A stretch of 16,013 nt of DNA from an uncultured Collinsella sp. (GTDB taxonomy: Bacteria; Actinomycetota; Coriobacteriia; Coriobacteriales; Coriobacteriaceae), in the NCBI GenBank assembly GCA_959602645.1, contig CAUGTZ010000034.1:1-16013 (forward strand). The letters are read 5' to 3'. The notes below the pieces were generated by a model, which saw only the letters and a program-made list of their open reading frames with translations, made no database searches and was not told the origin of the DNA. Each line of letters opens with the position of its first letter. The first letter of the stretch is position 1. This document shows positions 1-6,712 of the stretch, piece after piece. The position numbers were made by a program, and so were the translations under genes.

Positions 1-6
1 ATGTCA

Positions 7-50
7 TGCGGACTCCAAACCGGACCTGATGGTCCAACTTTTTGTCCGCA
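7..50 (+). repeat. Nested inverted repeat, possible terminator or repeat element
   Basis: An outer stem (TGCGGAC at 7-13 with GTCCGCA at 44-50) encloses an inner stem (GGACC at 22-26 with GGTCC at 31-35, loop TGAT). The inner stem is followed on the plus strand by AACTTTTT, so a plus-strand transcript would see a weak terminator. It lies just downstream of the HAD gene stop on the minus strand, where the T-run is on the wrong side. The neighbouring bases to about 80 repeat short GGGAC/GTCCC units. It may be the end of a repeated intergenic element cut by the window edge. Confidence 0.4.
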
Positions 51-84
51 GTCCCAAGTAGATTTCTAGGCATGTCCCAAATAT

Positions 85-882
85 CTACTCAGCAAGCAGG
101 CGACGCAGCTCTTCTTCGACCGTGCGCACGTAGCGGACGCGGTCGTTGATACCGCGCATAGTGGGGTTGCAGTTCTCCATCAGGCAGGGATGGCCCACCA
201 CGTTGAGCATGTCGCGGTCGTTTTCATTATCGCCAAATGCCATCATCTCGTTGGGTGAGATCCCCAGCGCACGACCATAATCGGCAAGCGCAGAGCCCTT
301 ACCCGAGTCAAAGCCAATAAAGTCAGTCCATTCGGTTCCCGATGTCGTCACATCGACCCGGTCACTAAAGCGGCGCACGAAATACTCCAGCGCCGCTGCC
401 TGCTCTGTCTCGGTCGTTTGGAACGCAATCTTGATGACGTCCTCGTCAATGTCCTCGGGACGATCGACCACCGCCACGTCGCAATGGACCTCGTAGCGCA
501 AATGGTCGACGAACGCATCGTTGCCGCTTATGGCGTAGAGGTGCCCCTCGCAGGAAAGGGTTACGTCGGCATGGGGATAGGCGACCACGGCATTCGCGAT
601 ATCCATCGCCAGGTCACGCTCCATAGAGCGCTTGACGACGTCGCGCCCCTCGCTCATGACCAGGGCGCCGTTTTCGCACACATAGGCAAGCTCGTCGGCC
701 ACCGGGGCAAACAGGTAGCGCAGGCTCGCATATTGGCGACCACTCGCCGGCATAAACACAATGCCGCGGCGATGCAGCTCATCGATGAGCTCGAATGCCT
801 CGGGACGTGGCACGCGCTCCCCCGGATGCAGTAACGTGCCATCCAAATCACAGGCGATCAGTTTGATTCCCTCAAGACCCAT
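85..882 (-). CDS. Cof-type HAD-IIB family phosphatase
   Basis: Predicted cytosolic sugar- or nucleotide-phosphate phosphatase of the HAD superfamily, Cof subgroup. The 265-residue protein shows motif I DLDGT (Asp12 and Asp14, nucleophile and general acid/base), motif II with Ser47 in MPASGR, a candidate motif III lysine near 195 (SGKGSAL) and motif IV FGDNENDRDM (about 216-224) for magnesium. The C2 cap sits between motifs II and III, as in Cof/YbiV/YidA proteins. I chose the second ATG (882) because GGGGGA stands five bases before it; an ATG six codons upstream (900) is in frame but has no visible ribosome site. The gene follows the UreE-like gene after a strong hairpin, so it may be partly uncoupled from it. 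The substrate cannot be told from sequence: family members are promiscuous. Confidence 0.88.
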   Translation of the reverse strand: MGLEGIKLIACDLDGTLLHPGERVPRPEAFELIDELHRRGIVFMPASGRQYASLRYLFAPVADELAYVCENGALVMSEGRDVVKRSMERDLAMDIANAVVAYPHADVTLSCEGHLYAISGNDAFVDHLRYEVHCDVAVVDRPEDIDEDVIKIAFQTTETEQAAALEYFVRRFSDRVDVTTSGTEWTDFIGFDSGKGSALADYGRALGISPNEMMAFGDNENDRDMLNVVGHPCLMENCNPTMRGINDRVRYVRTVEEELRRLLAE

Positions 883-910
883 ATGTTTCCCCCAAAGCAT
901 CTCATCAACA

Positions 911-953
911 GCAAGACGGACTTTGAATCGTTACCTCTCAAAGTCCGTCTTGC
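911..953 (-). terminator. Perfect 16-bp hairpin between UreE-like and HAD genes
   Basis: GCAAGACGGACTTTGA (911-926) is perfectly complementary to 938-953, with an 11-base loop. It starts 12 bases after the stop of the UreE-like gene, where a terminator is expected, but no T-run follows on either strand. It could be a terminator of unusual type, an attenuator for the HAD gene, or an mRNA stabiliser. Confidence 0.5.
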
Positions 954-964
954 GTATATGCGCG

Positions 965-1543
965 TTAACCGCGCGCCGCCTTTACGATGGTAAAGTCGGG
1001 AGCCATGCTCACGACGACCTCCGCCGCACTCGACGCAAAGCGTCGGCTGGCATCGAGCTCACGCGTAACCACCGAGAGCCGAACGCCTTCAATACCCCGG
1101 AGCATGCGGCCCAAAACCGGTTGCACCGGCGTATACATGCGCACGGTATGATCGTCCGAGTCGCCCCGGAAGAGCGGCGCATGCATGTTACCGATCTCCC
1201 AGCACGCATGCGAGAGCACAATCGGATCCATGCGGTCGACTTCGACCAAATAGACCTCGGCGCTGCGCAGACGTACGACAACCGCCACGGGCACCGCACC
1301 CGTGCGGTCGACAGCGAGCACGTCACCGTCGGCAAGGCGTTCAACATCAGCGGCATTCAGCCGTACATTCACCGTGCGCCCCAGCTCCGTCACGCCCACA
1401 AACGCGCGTGTGTCAGCCTGGTCCCAATCGAGCAGCAGCTCGTCAATCTCAAAGATGCCGCCCAGCTCCCGACGAAGCAAAAGTTCATAGGATGGGTCGT
1501 TGAGATTACCCAAGCGCTCCGCAGATACCAGGTCCGCGGGCAT
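965..1543 (-). CDS. UreE-like metallochaperone domain protein
   Basis: The 192-residue protein resembles the nickel chaperone UreE. Its C-terminal half has the family landmark around residues 112-125: His112, then CWEIGNMHAPLF with the GNxH histidine (His121), followed by a ferredoxin-like segment with the usual LGRMLRGIEG helix. The N-terminal half (about 30-100) fits the UreE peptide-binding beta domain. There is no histidine-rich tail. The start is ATG at 1543, with GAGGA about eight bases upstream inside the end of the FKBP gene; an adjacent TTG (1546) is the alternative. It begins three bases after the FKBP stop, so translation is probably coupled. No urease subunits or ureDFG are in the window. 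Nickel delivery is inferred from the family; the client enzyme is unknown. Confidence 0.72.
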   Translation of the reverse strand: MPADLVSAERLGNLNDPSYELLLRRELGGIFEIDELLLDWDQADTRAFVGVTELGRTVNVRLNAADVERLADGDVLAVDRTGAVPVAVVVRLRSAEVYLVEVDRMDPIVLSHACWEIGNMHAPLFRGDSDDHTVRMYTPVQPVLGRMLRGIEGVRLSVVTRELDASRRFASSAAEVVVSMAPDFTIVKAARG

Positions 1544-1546
1544 CAA

Positions 1547-1975
1547 CTAGTCCTCGACCTCGACGAGCTCGATATCAAAGTTGAGGTCCTTGCCGGCGAG
1601 CTCGTGGTTGGCATCGAGCGTCACGGCCTCGGGCGTCACGTCGATGACCACGGCGGGGACGGGCATGCCGCTCGGCGTGGACAGGAAGAGCTTCATGCCC
1701 TTCTCGATCTGCTCGATATTGGGAACCTGCTCGGCCGGGAAGGTCAGGACCATCTCGGGGTTGTGCTCGCCGTAGGCATCGGCAGCAGGAATGTGCACGG
1801 TCTTCTTCTCGCCCACCTGCATGTCGACAACAGCGGCGTCGAAGCCCTTGATCATCTGACCGGCGCCACAGGTGAACTCCAGCGGCTCGCCGCGATCGTA
1901 GGAGCTATCGAACTGCGTGCCGTCATCGAGCGTGCCGCGATAATGGGTCTTGACCTTCTTGCCCTGGTTGGACAT
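1547..1975 (-). CDS. slyD: SlyD-type FKBP peptidyl-prolyl cis-trans isomerase
   Basis: Cytosolic prolyl isomerase and chaperone of 142 residues. FKBP signatures are visible: HYRGTLDDGTQFDSSYDR near residues 11-28, then GAGQMIKGFDAAVVDMQVGEKK (37-58). The insert-in-flap chaperone domain follows at about 70-120 (AYGEHNPEMVLTF onward), and the fold closes with NHELAGKDLNFDIELVEV, the SlyD ending. The metal-binding Cys/His-rich tail of E. coli SlyD is absent. The start at 1975 is set by GGAGG five bases upstream; an in-frame start at 2005 has no such support. It is first in a two-gene unit with the UreE-like gene. E. coli SlyD helps nickel insertion, so the pairing suggests metal-centre maturation, but that is inference. 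The symbol is given by family and not by proven orthology. Confidence 0.87.
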   Translation of the reverse strand: MSNQGKKVKTHYRGTLDDGTQFDSSYDRGEPLEFTCGAGQMIKGFDAAVVDMQVGEKKTVHIPAADAYGEHNPEMVLTFPAEQVPNIEQIEKGMKLFLSTPSGMPVPAVVIDVTPEAVTLDANHELAGKDLNFDIELVEVED

Positions 1976-2095
1976 GGTAACCTCCGTGATAAGGGCGGCG
2001 CACAACGCGGGCCGCCGTGAACATATGGCGCTAACTATACCCTAGTCATACAATTCAAAGACAGTTTGCAAAGAAACGCTGCAACCGGAGGAACC
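1976..2095. promoter_or_regulatory. Divergent promoter region, FKBP pair versus dipeptidase
   Basis: This 120-bp gap separates divergent genes and must hold both promoters. A possible minus-strand -10 (TATAGT, plus positions 2034-2039) is the best hexamer; its -35 is poor. The FKBP 5' leader contains a 6-bp GC stem (GGCGGC 1994-1999 with GCCGCC 2011-2016) just upstream of the ribosome site. The plus-strand gene has GGAGGA at 2087-2092. I cannot assign the plus-strand promoter. Confidence 0.3.
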
Positions 2096-3109
2096 ATGGC
2101 ATATCCCGTATTTGACCTACATTGCGACACCGCCGACCGCATCGGCTGGGCCACGCTCGATCTCGACCTGCGCTTTACCGCCGGCACCGACGGTTATTTC
2201 CCCGGCGACGAAACGCATCCGCAAGATTTCGACCTCATCGAGGGCAACGCCTGTGCCATCTCGCTCGCAAAGATCGGCAACACGCCGTGGGCACAATGCT
2301 TCGCCACGTTTGTCCCCGACGAGATTCCCACCGCTCACGCCGCGCGCTTCCAGGCGCAGATCATGGCGCACATGAGCGGTCAGGCAATGCTCAACCACGA
2401 CCACATGGTCAACGTACGCAGCGCCGCTGACATTCGCCCTGCGCTCAAAGACGGCAAGGTCGCCTGCATCCACACCATCGAAAACGCCACGTTCTTTGCC
2501 GAGGACCCCGCGCTGATCGAGGTGCTCAAGGGCCTGGGCGTACTCATGTCATCACTCAGCTGGAACGCCCAGGGGCCGCTCGCGAGCGGACACGACACCC
2601 ACGCCGGCCTCACCGCCGCCGGCATCGAGGCGCTTACGCAGATGGAGCACGCCGGCATGGTGCTCGACGTCTCCCACCTCAACGATGAGTGCTTTGACGA
2701 GGTTGTCGCCCACGCCACGCGCCCCTTCGTCGCCAGTCACTCCAACTCCCGCACCGTCTGCGGCGTCAAGCGCAACCTCACCGACGACCAGTTCCGCACC
2801 ATTCGCGACATGGGCGGCATCGTCGGCCTCAATTACTGCAGCGAGTTCCTATCCAACGACGCAACCGACGAGACCGCCGCAGACGTCACCTTCGATCAAC
2901 TGGCGGCACATATCGAACACTGGCTCGACCTGGGTGGCGAGGACGTCATCGCGCTCGGCGGCGACTGGGACGGCGCAACTGTGCCCGCCTTCCTCTCCGA
3001 TGCCAGCAAGATGCCCGAATTCCAGAACATGCTCTCCAAGCATTTTGGCAAGACCGTGATGCAGAAGCTCTGCAGCGACAATGCCCTCGCCTTCTTCGAG
3101 CGCTATTAA
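2096..3109 (+). CDS. Membrane-dipeptidase-like M19 peptidase
   Basis: Zinc-dependent dipeptidase of family M19 (renal dipeptidase type), 337 residues, about the usual bacterial length. The binuclear metal site is readable: His9 and Asp11 (FDLHCDT), bridging Glu129 (HTIENA), His194 (DVSHL), His215 (ASHSNSR) and Asp290 (GGDWDG), with substrate-contacting Arg226 in GVKRNL. There is no signal peptide, so it should act in the cytosol on imported or recycled dipeptides; some bacterial members also open D-amino-acid-containing or beta-lactam-like substrates. The start at 2096 follows GGAGGA by three bases; an upstream TTG at 2066 in the same frame lacks support. It is transcribed away from the FKBP pair and ends before a hairpin at 3127-3160. 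Confidence 0.93.
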   Translation: MAYPVFDLHCDTADRIGWATLDLDLRFTAGTDGYFPGDETHPQDFDLIEGNACAISLAKIGNTPWAQCFATFVPDEIPTAHAARFQAQIMAHMSGQAMLNHDHMVNVRSAADIRPALKDGKVACIHTIENATFFAEDPALIEVLKGLGVLMSSLSWNAQGPLASGHDTHAGLTAAGIEALTQMEHAGMVLDVSHLNDECFDEVVAHATRPFVASHSNSRTVCGVKRNLTDDQFRTIRDMGGIVGLNYCSEFLSNDATDETAADVTFDQLAAHIEHWLDLGGEDVIALGGDWDGATVPAFLSDASKMPEFQNMLSKHFGKTVMQKLCSDNALAFFERY

Positions 3110-3126
3110 TTTCGCATCCCTTGAGC

Positions 3127-3160
3127 GGGCTGGCATGCTGAACGGTTGACATGCCAGCCC
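3127..3160 (+). terminator. 10-bp hairpin after the dipeptidase gene
   Basis: GGGCTGGCAT (3127-3136) pairs perfectly with ATGCCAGCCC (3151-3160), loop 14 bases, 18 bases after the dipeptidase stop. The right arm contains the first ATG of the next reading frame. There is no T-run, so termination is likely but not certain. Confidence 0.5.
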
Positions 3161-3183
3161 GTCCCCAATCTGAAGGACCCCTT

Positions 3184-3960
3184 TTGACGCAGCAATTTAC
3201 GATTTTCCTACCCCGACCGAATGGGACGCCCATTCCCGTCGTCGTTACCAAAAAGCGCGTCAAGAACTTCAATCTACGCGTCACATCGAGCGGCGAGGTC
3301 CACGCCAGCGCACCGCTCGGCGCCAGCCGCGAGCGCATCGAGGCATTCGTAGAACGAAATAGCGTGTGGATTATCAGCCGACTTGCCCAGCGCGAGCAAC
3401 GTCAGGCGACGGCGCGAGAGCCGCTCAGCCCCTCGTCCATCATTGCACTTTGGGGCAAGCCCATCACGGTACAGGACGCACTCGATCACAACTTTGCATC
3501 ACCCGCACCGCGGCCCAAGCAGGCCACCTTCGCAAGCTTTATGGGTACCGACGAGCCAAGTGGGCGCGCGCAGGCAAAGCAGCGCACAGCCCTCGACGGT
3601 CTAACGCCCAAAGAACTCCAGATCCGCATCGACCAACTCTATGCATCCGAGGTCACCACGGCGCTGCGCGATATAGTACACGCGTACGAAATCGCAATGG
3701 GCGTCACCGTGGCCCGTGTCTCCGTGCGCAGCATGAAGACGCGTTGGGGATCATGCACGCCCAAGACCGGAGCCATTCGCATCGCACGCGAACTTGCCGC
3801 CTATCCCATCGAGTGTCTCGACATGGTTGTCGCCCACGAGCTCGTCCACTTGCTCGAGCCAAGCCACAATCAGCGGTTTCACGCCCTGCTCGACACGTAC
3901 TGCCCCCACAATAGAGCTCTGTCGCAGCGGCTCAAGCAGCCACCCATAGAGACGTATTAG
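3184..3960 (+). CDS. YgjP/SprT-like zinc metallopeptidase-fold protein
   Basis: 258-residue protein of the YgjP family (DUF45, 'M48-like'). The zinc site is HELVH (His218, Glu219, His222), with a third ligand His228 in PSHNQRFH, preceded by the family motif TRWGSC (186-191) and RIARELAAYP. The N-terminal part (1-70) is the predicted beta-rich YgjP domain with the typical KKRVKNFNLRV stretch. A low-complexity linker fills about 100-140. I start it at TTG 3184, six bases after AAGGA. The in-frame ATG at 3151 would add 11 residues, but it lies in the arm of a hairpin and has no ribosome site. E. coli YgjP is reported to act on UTP, yet the fold resembles proteases, so the real substrate is open. 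It ends six bases from the convergent folB stop. Confidence 0.83.
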   Translation: MTQQFTIFLPRPNGTPIPVVVTKKRVKNFNLRVTSSGEVHASAPLGASRERIEAFVERNSVWIISRLAQREQRQATAREPLSPSSIIALWGKPITVQDALDHNFASPAPRPKQATFASFMGTDEPSGRAQAKQRTALDGLTPKELQIRIDQLYASEVTTALRDIVHAYEIAMGVTVARVSVRSMKTRWGSCTPKTGAIRIARELAAYPIECLDMVVAHELVHLLEPSHNQRFHALLDTYCPHNRALSQRLKQPPIETY

Positions 3961-3966
3961 AACCGA

Positions 3967-4452
3967 CTAGCGCACGCGCTCGATCTCGACGCCACAGCTT
4001 GCCAAGGGCAAGCCAACAGGCGCCCACGGCTTATCGAGTTTGATGCGCACACCAAGCAGCGAGGGATAACGGCGCAGCAGCATCTGGGCTGTCCCCTCGG
4101 CTGCCGCCTCGATGAGTTTAAACGTATGCTCGCGCAGATAGCCATCAACATCGTGGCACACCGAGCCATAGTCAATCGAGGCGTCCAGGTTATCGTGCTC
4201 CCCCGCCGCGCGCAGGTCGGCATAGAGCACCAGGGAAACGATGAACTTCTGACCCAGCGCGTTCTCCTCGGGATACACGCCATGGTTGGCAAAGACCTCG
4301 AGATCGTCGATAGTAATGCGGTCGGCATGGCGCAGATCGTCATAGCTCACGTGAGGCACCGCCGTTGCGGTGGATATTTCGCCCCTTCCACGGCGGGCGA
4401 GCTCGGCGCCTTCAGTCTTGGTTGCATTCTCGGGCAGTTTCTTGTTACTCAT
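3967..4452 (-). CDS. folB: Dihydroneopterin aldolase
   Basis: FolB converts 7,8-dihydroneopterin to 6-hydroxymethyl-dihydropterin and glycolaldehyde in folate synthesis. Residues 45-160 match the family: DRITIDDLEVFANHGVYPEE with catalytic Glu63, then SIDYGSV (Tyr95), FKLIEAAAEG (111-120), and KLDKPWAP with active-site Lys141. The family is normally about 120 residues and begins near the DRI; here there is a 43-residue polar, basic N-terminal extension of unknown role. The ATG at 4452 has AAGGAGA eight bases upstream and no good internal start, so the extension seems real. It is last in the run folE, HD gene, folB, 43 bases after the HD gene. Confidence 0.93.
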   Translation of the reverse strand: MSNKKLPENATKTEGAELARRGRGEISTATAVPHVSYDDLRHADRITIDDLEVFANHGVYPEENALGQKFIVSLVLYADLRAAGEHDNLDASIDYGSVCHDVDGYLREHTFKLIEAAAEGTAQMLLRRYPSLLGVRIKLDKPWAPVGLPLASCGVEIERVR

Positions 4453-4495
4453 CGCGATCGTCTCCTTCGTTTAGAACCCCGACCGCGCAAACTAA

Positions 4496-5077
4496 CTACA
4501 CGCGAATCGACAGGTTCTTTTTATCGTCGCTCCAGTTGCAAGCATTGCGCGCGGGGCATGCAAAGCAGGCGCGCGACGCTTTGTCGGCTGCATAGAGCAG
4601 ACGCTCAAGCGGTTGACTGTTCACGCGCAGCTTTCGATGGCCCAGAATGGCCGTCTTAATAGCCGCGGCATCGGCCGGCTCAAACGCCACGTCATCGGGC
4701 ATGCCGCCGAGAATTGCATCAGCGACGCGTTCGCTTGCAACATCATGGGATATACCCGATTCGTACTGTTCATCTTTGCCGATATCGTGAAGAAGTGCCG
4801 TGGCGTAGATGACCTCGCGGTCAAATTCGAGCTGTTCCTCGAGATTCTTGATCCACATAATGCGAGCGACATCGAGCAGATGGTCAATACCGTGACGACA
4901 GAAGATGCGACCCGATTCCAACTGTGCAATGTTGCCCAGGTGCCGCCGGAACAGCCCGTTGGCACAAATGTAATCAATGCGAGGCATGGCACCAAAGGGG
5001 GCCAGGCCCGAAGCCATAAAGCCGCGACGCGACGTGCCCTCATCGGTCTTCGATGTAAAGTCGTTGACGACCCTCAT
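4496..5077 (-). CDS. HD-domain phosphohydrolase in the folate cluster
   Basis: 193-residue HD-superfamily metal-dependent phosphohydrolase. The HD metal site is visible: His62 (CRHGIDH), the His97-Asp98 doublet in LLHDIGKD, His111 (ISHDVA) and Asp165 (YAADKASR). Directly after the domain comes a cysteine cluster C171-x2-C174-x5-C180 followed by NWSDDKKN, which could bind a metal. The start at 5077 is two bases after the folE stop, so the genes are probably translationally coupled; ATGs at residues 21 and 31 are alternatives, and MPRIDYICAN at 31 looks like a natural N-terminus. Its place between folE and folB, with no Nudix enzyme in view, suggests that it may remove phosphates from dihydroneopterin triphosphate. 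That is inference. Confidence 0.85.
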   Translation of the reverse strand: MRVVNDFTSKTDEGTSRRGFMASGLAPFGAMPRIDYICANGLFRRHLGNIAQLESGRIFCRHGIDHLLDVARIMWIKNLEEQLEFDREVIYATALLHDIGKDEQYESGISHDVASERVADAILGGMPDDVAFEPADAAAIKTAILGHRKLRVNSQPLERLLYAADKASRACFACPARNACNWSDDKKNLSIRV

Positions 5078-5079
5078 GA

Positions 5080-5637
5080 TTAGCGGCCCAGCATCCTAAA
5101 GAAACGCTCCTCGAGCGCGGGATCAGTCTCAAAGACGCCGCGACGAGCGAGCGTCACGGTCTTGGTGCCGGGCTTTTGCACGCCACGCATCGTCATGCAC
5201 ATATGCTCGGCCTCCATGAGCACAATCGCTCCCTGGGGAGCAAGATACTCCATGAGAGCGTCGGCAACCTGCGCACACAGCTGCTCCTGCAGCTGCAGAC
5301 GACGGGCATAAACCTCAACCGTGCGGGCGAGCTTGGAAAGCCCAGCCACCCGACCGTTAGGGATATAGCCAATGGCAGCCTTGCCATAAAACGGCAGCAG
5401 ATGGTGCTCGCACAGCGAGTAAAACGTGATGTCGCGCTCGATAACCAAATCGTTCGAAGCGACGACAAAAGTTTTGGACAGATGCTCCTCAGCACTCTGG
5501 TCCATACCGCCGGCAATCTCGCCATACATACGGGCAACGCGCGCCGGGGTCTCCAGCAGGCCCTCACGAGTTGGGTCCTCGCCTATGCCCTCAAGCAACA
5601 GCTTAATGGCGGCCTCGACTTTTTCCTGATCGACCAT
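5080..5637 (-). CDS. folE: GTP cyclohydrolase I
   Basis: FolE opens GTP to 7,8-dihydroneopterin triphosphate, the first step of folate synthesis. The 185-residue protein has standard length and features: DPTREGLLETPARVARM (21-37), the zinc site CEHHLLPF with Cys76 and His79, and the third zinc ligand Cys147 in EHMCMTMRG, with the substrate loop GVQKPGTKTVT (152-162). The start at 5637 has GAGG five bases upstream. It lies 66 bases after nrdG and two bases before the HD gene, in the order nrdG-folE-HD-folB, so it may be co-transcribed with nrdG. No terminator is visible in the 66-base gap. The neighbouring folB favours folate over queuosine as the main pathway. Confidence 0.97.
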   Translation of the reverse strand: MVDQEKVEAAIKLLLEGIGEDPTREGLLETPARVARMYGEIAGGMDQSAEEHLSKTFVVASNDLVIERDITFYSLCEHHLLPFYGKAAIGYIPNGRVAGLSKLARTVEVYARRLQLQEQLCAQVADALMEYLAPQGAIVLMEAEHMCMTMRGVQKPGTKTVTLARRGVFETDPALEERFFRMLGR

Positions 5638-5703
5638 CTGGGCCTCACTTTTCCGATTTCACGTTCGCGCTATGGTACCACGCCCTCCGGCATCGGCCAC
5701 AAG

Positions 5704-6285
5704 CTACATAGTATGGGTCGAATAGACCGGATCGTCCCGCCAAAGCTCCACAGCATCGCAAAGCGCAACGCCCTCGCGCTCAGCACGGGCGCGCGTAGCG
5801 TTCATATCGATCACGCGCTGGTTGCTCGAGCCCCTAAAGCGCAACGAGATATCGTACAGGTCCTGAACAAACGGGCCGTCCACCAACATGTCAAGGCAGG
5901 CAAGGATGCGATCCGTCACCTCGGTATGATGGCAACCGCCCGGCATAAGCTCCTCGAGCACATCGCCGGTAAAGCACCAAATAGTCTTCCCCGACTCCAT
6001 CGGGTAAGCCGCGCGCACGCGCTCAATGAAATCAACGAGCCCCGCCTGATTCTCGGGCTCCATAGGCTCGCCGCCCAGAATCGTCAGGCCATCGATAAAG
6101 GGATGATCGAGGCTCTCGATAATCTTGTCCTCGACGGCACGATCAAAGGGCTCGCCCGCAGCAAAGTCCCACGCAACAGAGTTAAAGCAATTCTTGCACC
6201 CACGACGGCACCCGCTCACAAACAGAGAAGTGCGGACGCCTTCCCCATCAGCAATGTCGAAATACTTAATGTTCGCGTAGTTCAT
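5704..6285 (-). CDS. nrdG: Anaerobic RNR activating protein, radical SAM
   Basis: NrdG generates the glycyl radical on NrdD using S-adenosylmethionine and a [4Fe-4S] cluster. The 193-residue protein carries the radical SAM triad Cys26-x3-Cys30-x2-Cys33 (GCRRGCKNC), the N-terminal YFDIADGEGVR typical of activases, the glycine motif ILGGEPM (69-75), and a C-terminal NQRVIDMNATR stretch seen in NrdG. The start at 6285 is preceded by AGGAAGG six bases away. It is separated from nrdD by 427 bp, unlike the usual adjacent arrangement, and has its own candidate extended -10 (TGATATACT, TATACT at plus 6310-6315). It may lead the folE-HD-folB run. Confidence 0.95.
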   Translation of the reverse strand: MNYANIKYFDIADGEGVRTSLFVSGCRRGCKNCFNSVAWDFAAGEPFDRAVEDKIIESLDHPFIDGLTILGGEPMEPENQAGLVDFIERVRAAYPMESGKTIWCFTGDVLEELMPGGCHHTEVTDRILACLDMLVDGPFVQDLYDISLRFRGSSNQRVIDMNATRARAEREGVALCDAVELWRDDPVYSTHTM

Positions 6286-6309
6286 AAGTAACCTTCCTGG
6301 GGGGTCTGG

Positions 6310-6374
6310 AGTATATCATTCCGTCCTCAAACATTCTCGGCCTTTGGCCTGCGAAACTGCGGGCGGAACGATAT
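6310..6374 (-). promoter_or_regulatory. Inverted repeat and candidate promoter upstream of nrdG
   Basis: Arms at 6313-6323 and 6364-6374 read CGGAATGATAT and ATATCGTTCCG on the minus strand: 10 of 11 positions pair, and the eleventh is a G-U wobble in minus-strand RNA. The proximal arm overlaps a possible extended -10 (TGATATACT) about 25 bases from the nrdG start. Arm centres are 51 bp apart, close to five helical turns. A small GGCC-AAA-GGCC hairpin sits inside. It could be an operator pair or an RNA fold in the nrdD-nrdG transcript. Confidence 0.4.
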
Positions 6375-6563
6375 GTCCCGGCCTCATGCAAAAGGCAACT
6401 CAATGAACGAAGCGAACATCGAGTATAGGGTTCGAGGTCCAATAAAAACTGGGTTGCGGCTCAACCGCCATCGCAAGTAAATCGCAGCTGCAGCTCGAAT
6501 TATTTCCGCTAAGAACTTCGAGGAGTGAGCAGACCGCATGCTGCATCTCAGCTACATCAACTT
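6375..6563. other. Non-coding stretch between the two nrdD-nrdG elements
   Basis: This 189-bp middle part of the 427-bp nrdD-nrdG gap has no reading frame with a ribosome site or a recognisable family. A TATACT hexamer on the minus strand (plus 6421-6426) lacks a -35 partner. I see nothing else in it. Confidence 0.5.
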
Positions 6564-6701
6564 GGCCGCCCCGTAGCGAGGCCCCGGACCTTTGCTCGAT
6601 ATGAGTTCCGCACGAACAGGAGGCGCCAGTGGCGCCTCCATCGTGAGCCAGGACTGTCCGAAATAGCGAGTAAAGGTCCGGGGCCTCGCTACGGGGCGGC
6701 C
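6564..6701. repeat. 138-bp palindromic element with 30-bp perfect arms, MITE-like
   Basis: The 30 bases at 6564-6593 are the exact reverse complement of 6672-6701. The pairing continues inward for about nine more positions with one wobble and one mismatch (6594-6602 with 6663-6671). In the middle is a second perfect hairpin, GGAGGCGCC (6619-6627) with GGCGCCTCC (6631-6639), loop AGT. No coding capacity is visible. It starts 11 bases after the nrdD stop. It could end nrdD transcription, but its size and symmetry fit a miniature inverted-repeat element; I see no clear target duplication at its edges. Confidence 0.75.
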
Positions 6702-6712
6702 TGGGATGACTA

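Noticed and set aside
761..2020. 419-codon plus-strand frame opposite the HAD, UreE-like and FKBP genes
   Set aside because: A shadow of GC-rich codon bias on the opposite strand; the minus-strand genes have motifs and ribosome sites.
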